Shown here piece by piece: positions 18,566 to 26,944 of a stretch of 64,000 nt of DNA; within the stretch, counting starts at the first letter, position 1; each line of letters begins with the position of its first letter. The notes under the pieces are model-generated. The model had not been told where the DNA came from, did not search any database, and saw only the letters and a list, made by a program, of their open reading frames with translations. Source of the stretch: Rikenellaceae bacterium (lineage in GTDB: Bacteria > Bacteroidota > Bacteroidia > Bacteroidales > Rikenellaceae); contig SUZV01000001.1 of NCBI GenBank assembly GCA_015059715.1, positions 180,948-244,947 on the forward strand, read 5' to 3'. The translations under genes and the position numbers were made by a program.

Positions 18566-19954
18566 ATGAAACTTGTACGTATTGCCGAGATTCTCAAGAT
18601 GGAGGGCGATGGCAGAGATATCACAGTAAAGGGCTGGGTGAGAACCAAGCGAGGAAACAAAAATGTAGCTTTCATAGCACTCAACGATGGCTCGTGTGTG
18701 AGCAATATCCAGGTGGTCGTTGACCTCGCAAAGATTGACGAGGCCGAGCTTAAGGAGGTGACTACAGGTGCCTGCTTGCGCGTAGATGGTACACTCGTTG
18801 CATCGCTCGGTGCTGGCCAGGGCGTTGAGGTGCAGGCCTCGAAAATCGAGATTTATGGTACTGCCGACCCCGAGACATACCCTCTCCAGAAGAAGGGTCA
18901 CTCGCTTGAGTTCCTACGCGACATAGCCTACCTACGTCCACGTACCAATACCTTTGGAGCTGTGTTGCGCATCCGCCACGCTATGGCATTCGCTATTCAT
19001 AAGTATTTCAACGACAAGGGTTTCTACTACCTCCATACTCCACTTATCACTGCGTCGGACTGCGAGGGTGCTGGTGCAATGTTCAACGTGTCGACACTCG
19101 ACATGCAGAACCCTCCACGCAACGAGGATGGCTCGGTAGACTACACTCAGGACTTCTTTGGCAAGCCTTGTAGCCTCACAGTGTCGGGACAGCTCGAAGG
19201 TGAGCTCGGTGCTTTGGCCTTGGGTCAGATATATACCTTCGGCCCTACGTTCCGTGCCGAGAACTCTAATACCCCACGCCACCTTGCCGAGTTCTGGATG
19301 ATAGAGCCCGAGATGGCCTTCTACGAGTTGCAGGACGATATGGATCTTGCGGAGGACTTCCTTAAGTATTTGATTCGTTATGCGTTGGATAACTGCCGCG
19401 AGGACCTTGAGTTTATGAACAAGATGTGGGATAAGGGCCTCTTGGAGCGTCTACAGTTTGTCCTCGACAACGACTTCGTAAGACTCGACTACACCGAGGG
19501 TATCGAGATTTTGAAGGCCTCGGGTAAGAAGTTCGAGTTCCCCTGCGACTGGGGTTGCGACCTACAGTCCGAGCACGAGCGTTACTTAGTCGAGGAGCAC
19601 TTCAAGCGTCCTGTAATCCTTATCAACTATCCTAAGGAGATTAAGGCGTTCTATATGAAGCAGAACGACGATGGCAAGACGGTGCGTGCAATGGATGTCT
19701 TATTCCCACAAATTGGAGAAATTATCGGTGGTTCGGAGCGCGAAGCAGACTTTGGCAAGCTTTGTGCTAGAGTAGATGAGTTAGGAATGAGCCGCAAGGA
19801 GCTGTGGTGGTACCTCGACACACGTCGTTGGGGTTCGGCACCTCACTCTGGCTTCGGCTTGGGCTTCGAGCGTCTGCTCCTCTTCGTTACTGGTATGGCA
19901 AACATCCGCGATGTGATACCATTCCCACGTACTCCGAAGAACGCAGAGTTCTAA
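18566..19954 (+). CDS. asnS: Asparaginyl-tRNA synthetase
   Basis: The start is placed at the internal ATG ([16 protein letters not shown]), giving 462 aa; the extra 20 residues in the ORF lie over the promoter. The N-terminal OB fold binds the anticodon ([23 protein letters not shown]). The class II catalytic core has motif 2 around [23 protein letters not shown] and motif 3 [34 protein letters not shown] is typical of AsnRS rather than AspRS. It charges tRNA-Asn directly. Confidence 0.96.
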   Translation: MKLVRIAEILKMEGDGRDITVKGWVRTKRGNKNVAFIALNDGSCVSNIQVVVDLAKIDEAELKEVTTGACLRVDGTLVASLGAGQGVEVQASKIEIYGTADPETYPLQKKGHSLEFLRDIAYLRPRTNTFGAVLRIRHAMAFAIHKYFNDKGFYYLHTPLITASDCEGAGAMFNVSTLDMQNPPRNEDGSVDYTQDFFGKPCSLTVSGQLEGELGALALGQIYTFGPTFRAENSNTPRHLAEFWMIEPEMAFYELQDDMDLAEDFLKYLIRYALDNCREDLEFMNKMWDKGLLERLQFVLDNDFVRLDYTEGIEILKASGKKFEFPCDWGCDLQSEHERYLVEEHFKRPVILINYPKEIKAFYMKQNDDGKTVRAMDVLFPQIGEIIGGSEREADFGKLCARVDELGMSRKELWWYLDTRRWGSAPHSGFGLGFERLLLFVTGMANIRDVIPFPRTPKNAEF

Positions 19955-19967
19955 ACCGTAAACGCCT

Positions 19968-20000
19968 AATAAGCGGTCGACCTCTGGCCGACCGTTTATT
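19968..20000 (+). terminator. Terminator after asnS
   Basis: AATAAGCGGTCG and CGACCGTTTATT form a near-perfect stem around a 9-nt loop, ending in a short T-rich tract (GTTTATTGTTT) 15-45 nt after the asnS stop. Confidence 0.7.
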
Positions 20001-20182
20001 GTTTAAATAATTTAGTGACTGCTTTAAATTAACGAACCCTCTATGCTATGTGTAGCTTGCCTCATGGATGTTTATCCGAGCGTAGTACTCCCTACGCGCC
20101 TTAAATCTGGGGACATGGCCACAAATAGGGTAGAAGAGCTTTGTAGATAGATTTAAACAGCACCTTAGACTCCAACAAACCT

Positions 20183-21616
20183 ATGGCAAACAGACTCCAA
20201 CAGACTATATCGCTGCAAACAAAAATCTCTCCGCAGCAGATACAGATGATAAAACTCCTCGAACTGCCAACAATGCAACTCGAGGAGCGCATTAAGCGTG
20301 AGATTGAGGATAATATAGTGCTTGAAGAGGATGTTGAGAGTAGTAGCCAAGGTGAGGGCGAAGAGCTCCCCGAGAAGATATCCGTCGAGGAGTATATCGG
20401 CAAGGAGGATGATACCCCAGCATATAAGGCGCGTGTGAATAACTTCTCGAAGGATGATAAGCAGCGTCCTGTATATATTACCGAGGGCCGCTCACTCGGT
20501 GAGTCGCTTATCGAGCAGCTACGCTTCCGCACACTCAGCGATGAGGAGATGATTGTAGCAGCATATATCGTCGGGAGCATCGACGATGATGGATACCTGC
20601 GTAGGGATATAACCTCGCTAAGTGATGACCTCGCCTTCACGCGCGGTATGGATGTCTCAACCGAGGAGATTGAACGCATACTGTCGTTGGTACAAGAGCT
20701 TGAACCAGCAGGTATTGGGGCTCGCACACTCCAGGAGTGTCTGATGTTGCAGATGCGCCGACATACGCTCGATACGCCTGCTAAGCAGCTTGCTAATAGA
20801 ATCCTAAGCAACCACTTCGAGGCCTTCGCCAAGAAGCACTACGAGAGACTGATGGCACGATTAGGTGTCGGTGAGGATGATTTCCGCGAGGCTATAGAGT
20901 ATATTAGAAGCCTATCACCAAAGCCTGGAAACCTATATACCGATACGGGTATAGATGCTACGCCATATATCACGCCCGACTTTATCCTCGACAGTAGCGA
21001 TGGCTCGATGCGCCTTAGCCTTAATACGTCGGGCATCCCCGAGGTGCGTATCTCGCGCCGCTACCGCGATATGATGCGCGATATGGTTGCCCCCGATGGC
21101 ACTATCAAGGCCGAGGACCGAGAGGCTGTGCAGTTCGTTAAGTCGAAGATAGACTCGGCAAAGTGGTTTATCTCGGCCATAAAGCAACGCCACGATACGC
21201 TTATGCGCACGATGCAAACCATCCTTGACTTTCAGCGCGAATACTTCCAGGATGGCGACAAGAGCAAGCTAAGACCTATGATTCTTAAGGATATAGCAGA
21301 CCGCACGGAGCTTGATGTATCGACAATCTCGCGCGTGGTAAATAGTAAGTATATACAGACATCGTTTGGTATCATACTTCTTAAGTCGCTCTTCTCGGAG
21401 GGTATGCAGACAACTTCGGGCGAGGAGGTGTCGAGCCATGAGATTAAGACCATCCTTGCCGAGTGTATAGATAATGAGGATAAGCGTCATCCGCTCACGG
21501 ACGAAAACCTTATGGATATCCTCAATGAGAAGGGATACCGCATAGCACGCCGCACAGTGGCTAAGTACCGCGAGATGCTTGATATCCCTGTAGCACGTAT
21601 GCGTAAGCAGATATAG
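20183..21616 (+). CDS. rpoN: RNA polymerase sigma-54 factor
   Basis: 477 aa. The N-terminal Gln/Leu-rich activator-interacting region starts at residue 1 (RLQQTISLQTKISPQQIQMIKLLELP), followed by an acidic linker (EEDVESSSQGEGEE), the core-binding domain (ELEPAGIGARTLQECL) and the DNA-binding part with DVSTISRVVNSKYIQT. The RpoN box appears as ARRTVAKYREML near the C-terminus. It directs RNA polymerase to -24/-12 promoters and needs an AAA+ activator; none is encoded in this window. Confidence 0.96.
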   Translation: MANRLQQTISLQTKISPQQIQMIKLLELPTMQLEERIKREIEDNIVLEEDVESSSQGEGEELPEKISVEEYIGKEDDTPAYKARVNNFSKDDKQRPVYITEGRSLGESLIEQLRFRTLSDEEMIVAAYIVGSIDDDGYLRRDITSLSDDLAFTRGMDVSTEEIERILSLVQELEPAGIGARTLQECLMLQMRRHTLDTPAKQLANRILSNHFEAFAKKHYERLMARLGVGEDDFREAIEYIRSLSPKPGNLYTDTGIDATPYITPDFILDSSDGSMRLSLNTSGIPEVRISRRYRDMMRDMVAPDGTIKAEDREAVQFVKSKIDSAKWFISAIKQRHDTLMRTMQTILDFQREYFQDGDKSKLRPMILKDIADRTELDVSTISRVVNSKYIQTSFGIILLKSLFSEGMQTTSGEEVSSHEIKTILAECIDNEDKRHPLTDENLMDILNEKGYRIARRTVAKYREMLDIPVARMRKQI

Positions 21617-21683
21617 AGTCGAGGAGTTGAGAGTATGAATGTATAAGAATTTTGGCCGAACCCGAAATTTTATACTCAAATAT

Positions 21684-21714
21684 TTTGGATATTGATAAAA
21701 TATTTCTATCTTTG
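21684..21714 (+). promoter_or_regulatory. Promoter of tRNA-Cys
   Basis: TTTG (21684-21687), 19-nt spacer, TATCTTTG (21707-21714). This matches the Bacteroidales -33/-7 consensus and ends 41 nt before the tRNA. Confidence 0.75.
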
Positions 21715-21755
21715 CACCTCGATATGGTACTTCGTTATCATATTCATAGTGTTAT

Positions 21756-21826
21756 GGTCTGATGGCCGAGTGGCTAGGCAGAGGTCTGCAAAACCTCGTA
21801 CAGCGGTTCGAATCCGCTTCAGACCT
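21756..21826 (+). tRNA. tRNA-Cys (anticodon GCA)
   Basis: Cloverleaf by eye: acceptor GGTCTGA pairs with TCAGACC, anticodon stem GAGGT/ACCTC with loop CTGCAAA (anticodon GCA), T arm CGGTTCGAATCCG. Discriminator base is T, the cysteine identity base. CCA is not encoded. 71 nt. Confidence 0.95.
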
Positions 21827-21829
21827 CAC

Positions 21830-21868
21830 AAAAACAGCGTTAGAAATCACTCTAACGCTGTTTTTCTT
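21830..21868 (+). terminator. Terminator after tRNA-Cys
   Basis: A perfect 15-bp stem (AAAAACAGCGTTAGA / TCTAACGCTGTTTTT) with a 6-nt loop and a T-rich tail, starting 4 nt after the tRNA. Confidence 0.92.
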
Positions 21869-21937
21869 TTGTATTTTGACCAATAAGCCAATAAGTAGCT
21901 AACATCTATTAAAAAGGGTGGGGTAGGCAGGCTCTAA

Positions 21938-21978
21938 AATTAAGACGTGTCCACGTTGGAGGGGGGCACGTCTTAATT
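21938..21978 (-). terminator. Terminator after the OmpA-like gene
   Basis: AATTAAGACGTG and CACGTCTTAATT form a perfect 12-bp stem around a 17-nt loop, 10 nt after the stop. Minus-strand T's follow. Confidence 0.8.
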
Positions 21979-21987
21979 CTATCAACT

Positions 21988-23181
21988 CTACTTAACTATT
22001 ACGCAGCGGTTGACCGTAGGGCTGTCGGGCGTGGTGAAGGCTGCTTCGGTATCTCCAACCCACTTAGTCGTAAGACGCTGCTTGTCGATGCCCGACTCGA
22101 TAAGCCAAGCGGTAACATTCTCGGCACGCTCCCTCGATAGCTGCTCATTGCGCTGAGCACTACCCGTCTCCTTATCGGCATATCCAACAACCGTAATATT
22201 GCTCTTGCTCGACTTAACCTGCTCGATATATGTTTCGAGCGTCGCCTTGCCGTAGTCGGTAATTGTGGCATTGCCTATCTCGAAGAAGGCTACACACTCT
22301 GGAGTGATAGTGGTGGTTGTGTGTGTCGACTTATTGCTTTTGAGCCTCTCGATATCTGCAACGAGGCTCTCATTCTTATCCTGTAGCGATGCTACCTCCT
22401 TGGTTGCGGTGCTGAGTTGCTCATCGCGCATAATAAGTCGCTCCTCAAGACCCACTATAGCTGCGATGTAGCCATCAACATCAAGCTGAGAGTATGCTGG
22501 GGTCCAGTCGCGCTGCTTGAAGCGGTATGCCACGCCTACGGAGAGCGATGTGGCGAAGGCGTAACGGCCACCGCTACGAATCTCGGCAGGTAGCGATTTC
22601 TCGGCGAAGAGCCACGAGCGAATATCAAGCTCGATGTCCCACTGAGGGCTGACGCGAAACTTATTTAACATACCCGACGAGAAGGCATACTCGCCATTAT
22701 ACGAGCCTGCGGACTTCTTGGTCCACGACATTGCCGTATAGCCAAAGCCTGCATAGGTGATGGCTGTATAGAACCTGTGAGGCTTATATCCACCAATCCA
22801 GTTGGACATATTTACGAGGATATCGCCATGGACAAACATATATGGCGTGTTGAATGCCTCGCTGCCGTAGCGAGCCTGGTCGTAGGAGTAGTTGCGGAAC
22901 TGTCCAGCGTCGAGCTGTAGGCGCATACCTACGACGGGAACAATCCACTTAGTGAAGCCTATGTTGGCATTCCAGCCATTGCGGTCGAAGAACTTACCAG
23001 GGTCTGTGCCCCACTTTTGCGACACCTGGAGGAAGGTGTTACCACCGCCTACGGATATCTCCCAATTATCCCAGAAGCGGTTGGTCTCGAAGCCTTGCCA
23101 GTGCAGGCCGTCACCATCGTGCTGGGCTGTAGCTGCGGTGGTCGCGGCTACTAAAACAATGCAGAGTAGAAATTTTCTCAT
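21988..23181 (-). CDS. OmpA-like outer-membrane protein with peptidoglycan-binding domain
   Basis: 397 aa with a signal peptide (MRKFLLCIVLVAATTAATAQ). Residues 20-235 are an aromatic-rich beta-barrel-like part ending around VGVAYRFKQRDW. A coiled segment at about 250-285 (EVASLQDKNESLVADIERLKS) connects to an OmpA C-terminal domain (about 290-397). That domain has VVGYADKETGSAQRNEQLSRERAENV, where the Asp and Arg that hold diaminopimelate are visible. Likely anchors the outer membrane to the cell wall. A terminator follows closely. Confidence 0.85.
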   Translation of the reverse strand: MRKFLLCIVLVAATTAATAQHDGDGLHWQGFETNRFWDNWEISVGGGNTFLQVSQKWGTDPGKFFDRNGWNANIGFTKWIVPVVGMRLQLDAGQFRNYSYDQARYGSEAFNTPYMFVHGDILVNMSNWIGGYKPHRFYTAITYAGFGYTAMSWTKKSAGSYNGEYAFSSGMLNKFRVSPQWDIELDIRSWLFAEKSLPAEIRSGGRYAFATSLSVGVAYRFKQRDWTPAYSQLDVDGYIAAIVGLEERLIMRDEQLSTATKEVASLQDKNESLVADIERLKSNKSTHTTTTITPECVAFFEIGNATITDYGKATLETYIEQVKSSKSNITVVGYADKETGSAQRNEQLSRERAENVTAWLIESGIDKQRLTTKWVGDTEAAFTTPDSPTVNRCVIVK

Positions 23182-23316
23182 AATCCAATACGTTAATTTG
23201 TTTTACACTTAGAGGTTATTAAAACCTCCGCTTTTCACCGTCGTGGTGTGACAAATACCGCGCCAGCAAACATATGGGATGAGAAAAATAGGGGATATAG
23301 ACTTGCTACACAATAA

Positions 23317-23344
23317 AACCCCGAATGTATTCGCACTCGGGGTT
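23317..23344 (-). terminator. Terminator after serine palmitoyltransferase
   Basis: AACCCCGA/TCGGGGTT, a perfect 8-bp stem with a 12-nt loop, followed on the minus strand by TTATTGTG, 25 nt after the stop. Confidence 0.75.
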
Positions 23345-23368
23345 GTAGGTTTATCTGGGAGAGATAGA

Positions 23369-24637
23369 CTATCGTACCTTGAAGTCTGGGTCTGCCATCT
23401 GAGGGATAGGCTTGATATACTCGCCAGCCTCGAACTTAGCACGTACAGCCTTGAAGGTGTTGATTGTGTACTCCACATCCTCCATAGTGTGTGCCGCAGT
23501 AGGGATAACGCGGAGGATAATCTCGCCCTTAGGAATTACGGGGTAGATAACGATAGAGCAGAACAAGCCGTAGTTCTCGCGAAGGTCTACGATAAGGTTT
23601 GTACCCTCCTCGTTGCCACCTTTCATATATATAGGTGTCACAGGCGACTGCGTTACACCGATGTTAAAGCCGTTGTCGGTAAGACCCTTCTGCAATGCGC
23701 GAGTAATCTCCCAAAGCTTCTCCTGATACTCAGGGTGCTTGCGGATAAGGTCAAGACGCTTCAACGCACCGATAACCATAGGCATAGGCAACGACTTAGC
23801 GTAGAGCTGTGAACGCATATTGTAGCGGAAGAGGTTGATGAGCCAACGTGGTCCCGAAACAAAGGCTCCGATGCCAGCCATAGACTTAGCAAAGGTGTTG
23901 AACAGCACGTCAATCTGGTCCTGAACGCCGAAGTGGTCACCTGTACCACGTCCGTTGGTACCCATAGTACCGAAACCATGAGCATCGTCAACTAAGAGGC
24001 GGAAGCTGAAATCCTTCTTGCACTTAACGATAACATCGAGGAAGCCAAGGTCGCCCTTCATGCCGAATACACCCTCGGTGATAACCAAGACACCACCTCT
24101 CTGCTCCTCAGCAAGCTCTGTAGCGTGCTTAAGCTGTAGGCGCAACGACTCCTCGTCGTTATGAGCATATACGAAACGCTTACCTGGGTGCATACGTAGA
24201 CCATCGATGATGCAGGCGTGGCACTCCTTGTCGTAGACGACAACGTCACGTGGTGTAAGCAAACAGTCGATAATCGAAATCATACCCTGGTAGCCATAGT
24301 TAAGAAGGAAGGCATCCTCCTTGCCTACGAACTCAGCAAGCTCGCGTTCGAGCTGCTCGTGGTACTTTGTCTGACCCGACATCATACGTGCTCCCATAGG
24401 GTATGCCATACCGAAATCCTTGCCGCCCTGAGCATCAGCCTCGCGCACCTCGGGGTGGTTAGCAAGACCGAGATAGTTGTTCAAGCTCCAATTCAATACT
24501 GGCTTACCACGAAATATCATGTGTGGTCCTAACTCGCCCTCAAGCTTGGGGAATGCGAAATAGCCGTGTACTGCCGACATATACTGACCGATTGGGCCTC
24601 CGGCATTCTTCGATAAACGATCAAAAATATCTACCAT
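23369..24637 (-). CDS. spt: Serine palmitoyltransferase (alpha-oxoamine synthase family)
   Basis: The start is at MVDIFDRLSKNAGGPIG, giving 422 aa; the ORF extension runs past the likely promoter box. It is a PLP fold type I enzyme: LNWSLNNYLGLANHP, LLNYGYQGMISII, the cofactor-contacting VDDAHGFGTMG, and the Schiff-base lysine in TFAKSMAGIGAF. Relatives include KBL and BioF. The long N-terminus, GGPIGQYM and the tail match the Bacteroidota enzyme that joins serine and an acyl-CoA to 3-ketodihydrosphinganine, the first step of sphingolipid synthesis. The assignment over KBL is by family resemblance. No other sphingolipid gene is adjacent. Confidence 0.82.
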   Translation of the reverse strand: MVDIFDRLSKNAGGPIGQYMSAVHGYFAFPKLEGELGPHMIFRGKPVLNWSLNNYLGLANHPEVREADAQGGKDFGMAYPMGARMMSGQTKYHEQLERELAEFVGKEDAFLLNYGYQGMISIIDCLLTPRDVVVYDKECHACIIDGLRMHPGKRFVYAHNDEESLRLQLKHATELAEEQRGGVLVITEGVFGMKGDLGFLDVIVKCKKDFSFRLLVDDAHGFGTMGTNGRGTGDHFGVQDQIDVLFNTFAKSMAGIGAFVSGPRWLINLFRYNMRSQLYAKSLPMPMVIGALKRLDLIRKHPEYQEKLWEITRALQKGLTDNGFNIGVTQSPVTPIYMKGGNEEGTNLIVDLRENYGLFCSIVIYPVIPKGEIILRVIPTAAHTMEDVEYTINTFKAVRAKFEAGEYIKPIPQMADPDFKVR

Positions 24638-24721
24638 TATTGCTAAATTTTGGTTAATTTCCTGTTTGCTGTGTACCAAGTGGTGCTTTATATGGCCACA
24701 CTCGTGTACACTATATCCTCG

Positions 24722-24729
24722 CAAAAGTA
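24722..24729 (-). promoter_or_regulatory. -7 promoter box before spt
   Basis: The minus strand reads TACTTTTG, fitting TAnnTTTG, 85 nt before the corrected start; the ORF-track start would lie at the box itself. Confidence 0.45.
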
Positions 24730-24826
24730 GGTTTTTTTTTCCATTATCCCTACCATTTTCTGCAAATATGGCTCTTTGGCATCACAAAATAGGTAGAAAT
24801 ACTTAGTGTAACACTTTGCCCTATTA

Positions 24827-26197
24827 TTACGCTATCATCATATATACCAATACACCGACGATATAGCCCAAAAGTACTATAGGCGTAATTCGCTTGAGGT
24901 AGTAGCCAAACGATATCTTCTCCATGCCCATAACCGTAACACCTGATGCCGAGCCGATGATAAGGATGCTGCCTCCCGTAACGGCGCAGTAGGCCAGGAG
25001 TGTCCAGAACGAGCTGTCGGCAGCAAAGGTCCCCACAGCCTCGACAGGGTACATACCCATGCTGGCTGATACCAAGGCGACGTTATCGAGGAATGACGAC
25101 ATAACACCGAGTACTACGGCAATTGTATTCTGGTTGGCGAAGGTGTCGCTGAGCCAGTTGGCAAGAATGGTGAGCTGACCTGTAACGATAAGGGCCTGAA
25201 CGGACATAAGAATGCCGAGGAAGAAGAAGACTGTGCTTATATCCACTCTCGCTAATGAGCGGTGTACGCGCAGGCTCTGTAGCTCCTCGTCCTCGGATTC
25301 GGCATAGTGGCGGTCGGTGATAGCCCAGAGAGCTACAAGACCCACCAGCACGCCCATAAATGGGGGCAGCTCGATAAGCGTCTGCAATACGGGGACCATA
25401 GCCAAGGAGCCGAGGCCCACCCATAGTACCATCTTGCGCACCTTAGGAGTAACCTTGCTCTCGTCGTGGCCGATAGCCAAAGGCTCGACCGTACCACCCT
25501 TGGGGAGCATAAATGTCGCTATACATAGGGGTACAAGGAGCATAACGAGCGAGGGGAGGATAAGTGTTGTTATCTGGTGCATCGCCGAGATGTTGCCTCC
25601 AGTCCAGAGGAGTAGGGTGGTGACATCACCGATAGGTGAGCATGAGCCACCGGCGTTGGCGGCGACGATAATCATCGAGCTAAAGAGCAGTCGTGTGTTG
25701 CGCTCGGGGATAAGCTTGCGTGCTATGGCTATCAGCACAATTACGGTGGCAAGGTTGCCCAGGAGTATAGACATAAAGAATGTCGTTAGGCACAATATCC
25801 ACAATAGCTTGCGCTGGCGGTTTGTGGTTATCGACTGCGATATTATGCCGAAGCCACCATGACTGTCGATGATATCGATTATGGCCATCGAGCCGAGCAC
25901 GAAGAAGAGCGTTGTGGCCACATCGCCCAGACCGCGAATAAGCTTCCATTCGACAAACTCGAAGGCTAACTCGTGCGTAGGTATCTCTTTAAGTCCTGGG
26001 AACATCGTCATAAACTCCTTGACGTGGGCAGGAGGGTTGATGGTAAGGAATTGCTCGGCGTTGATGATAAAGAGTGCCCAAAGCAGAATTGACATACCTA
26101 CAGCCGTTGCCGCCTTGTTAATCTTGATAACATCCTCGAAGGCTATGGCCAATATTCCGAGAATGAATATTACAGGCATTAGATAGTAGAAAAACAT
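24827..26197 (-). CDS. nhaD: Sodium:proton antiporter NhaD
   Basis: 456 aa, strongly hydrophobic with about 11-13 membrane segments. Family hallmarks: FFVLGSMAIIDIIDSHGGF, ILLGNLATVIVLIAIARKLIP, IVAANAGGSCSPIGDVTTLLLW (the conserved core) and MSSFLDNVALVSASMGM. It exchanges sodium for protons across the inner membrane. A TACATTTG box lies about 40 nt upstream on the same strand (26237-26244). Confidence 0.93.
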   Translation of the reverse strand: MFFYYLMPVIFILGILAIAFEDVIKINKAATAVGMSILLWALFIINAEQFLTINPPAHVKEFMTMFPGLKEIPTHELAFEFVEWKLIRGLGDVATTLFFVLGSMAIIDIIDSHGGFGIISQSITTNRQRKLLWILCLTTFFMSILLGNLATVIVLIAIARKLIPERNTRLLFSSMIIVAANAGGSCSPIGDVTTLLLWTGGNISAMHQITTLILPSLVMLLVPLCIATFMLPKGGTVEPLAIGHDESKVTPKVRKMVLWVGLGSLAMVPVLQTLIELPPFMGVLVGLVALWAITDRHYAESEDEELQSLRVHRSLARVDISTVFFFLGILMSVQALIVTGQLTILANWLSDTFANQNTIAVVLGVMSSFLDNVALVSASMGMYPVEAVGTFAADSSFWTLLAYCAVTGGSILIIGSASGVTVMGMEKISFGYYLKRITPIVLLGYIVGVLVYMMIA

Positions 26198-26236
26198 ATT
26201 CGATAGTTTTTTGGTTTAAAATATTTGTTTATTGTG

Positions 26237-26244
26237 CAAATGTA
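26237..26244 (-). promoter_or_regulatory. -7 promoter box before nhaD
   Basis: TACATTTG on the minus strand, 39 nt before the nhaD ATG. No clear -33 TTG at the right spacing. Confidence 0.45.
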
Positions 26245-26330
26245 AACAAAATTCTATAAAATACTCTCTTCGAAGAGAAAAATATGAGGAGCCTCTATAA
26301 ATTAGGGCGGGTCTAAAATTGGGTAGCAAA

Positions 26331-26432
26331 ATGGAGAGCACTTCAGTTTCTGAGTCCTTTAATGTTATGCTGCGAGGTGGCGGCTATGACAGTATAAATG
26401 TAATAAAAGAGTTGCAACACAGTGAGGATTAA
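26331..26432 (+). CDS. Possible 33-aa small ORF in the nhaD-trkA gap
   Basis: Too short for the ORF track: MESTSVSESFNVMLRGGGYD, then INVIKELQ and stop. The pattern F-N-V-x-L-x-x-x-G ... I-N-V-I-K-x-L resembles the first strand and helix of the ribosomal L7/L12 C-terminal fold, but it ends before the rest of that domain. Its last codons form the left arm of the terminator hairpin of the opposite-strand trkA. No good ribosome site is visible. It may be a remnant or chance. Confidence 0.25.
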   Translation: MESTSVSESFNVMLRGGGYDSINVIKELQHSED

Positions 26433-26464
26433 GATAATATCCCTCGCAAGGTTGCAACTCTTTT
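26405..26464 (-). terminator. Terminator after the TrkA-like gene
   Basis: AAAAGAGTTGCAAC pairs with GTTGCAACTCTTTT (14 bp, perfect) around a 32-nt loop that has its own small pairing. Minus-strand T's come from the first arm. It also reads as a terminator on the plus strand. Confidence 0.7.
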
Positions 26465-26510
26465 TGTTTTGTAGATAAATATGCTAATACATCTACTACT
26501 CCTATAGTCT

Positions 26511-26930
26511 CTATAATAGTTCCGCTGAATCGTTTGAGAGTATCTTCTCGGCAAAAATACGAGCAGCATAACTCTCGGGTATCAGAATCTTCTTAATATC
26601 CATAGCCCTGAGAATTGAGGAGTGTGTTGTATCAAGTGCGCGTGCTATGATATTTTTCACCTTTAACTCTTTTAATGAAGCTACGGCTCTTAAAGAACTG
26701 TCCATACTCTGTCCTATCGCAACGATAACACAATCAATCTCATCCAAAGGCAAGCTCCGTAACGACACCCTTTCGGTTGCATCCATAATATATGCTAAGT
26801 CTATTCTATCTTTAATCTCTTCGATGCAATGCTCATTACAATCTACTCCGATGACAGAGTGTCCCATATCGGTAAGAGTGGCGGCAAGGGTACTTCCAAA
26901 ATTTCCTAATCCTATTACAAGGTATTTCAT
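26511..26930 (-). CDS. ktrA: TrkA/KtrA-type potassium channel regulatory protein, RCK-N domain only
   Basis: 139 aa. The Rossmann nucleotide-binding motif GLGNFGSTLAATL with a following VIGVD acidic end, and DCVIVAIGQSMDSSL and IIARALD, identify an RCK-N domain. Family members usually continue to about 220 residues with a TrkA-C ligand domain, which is absent; no continuation is seen in other frames downstream. It is 14 nt after the TrkH-like gene, so it is the cytoplasmic gate for that transporter. NAD(H) or ATP/ADP binding is expected from the fold. Confidence 0.82.
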   Translation of the reverse strand: MKYLVIGLGNFGSTLAATLTDMGHSVIGVDCNEHCIEEIKDRIDLAYIMDATERVSLRSLPLDEIDCVIVAIGQSMDSSLRAVASLKELKVKNIIARALDTTHSSILRAMDIKKILIPESYAARIFAEKILSNDSAELL

Positions 26931-26944
26931 ACGAATTCGTTTTA

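Noticed and set aside
18413-18901. N-terminal extension of the GH2-like ORF
   Set aside because: It overlaps the asnS promoter and start on the other strand, and a clean signal peptide begins at 18412.
20101-20832. 243-aa minus-strand ORF opposite rpoN
   Set aside because: Ser/Arg-rich shadow of the rpoN 5' half.
26511-26930. Frameshifted TrkA-C domain after the short TrkA-like gene
   Set aside because: I read the downstream sequence in other frames and found no continuation; a hairpin terminator follows instead.
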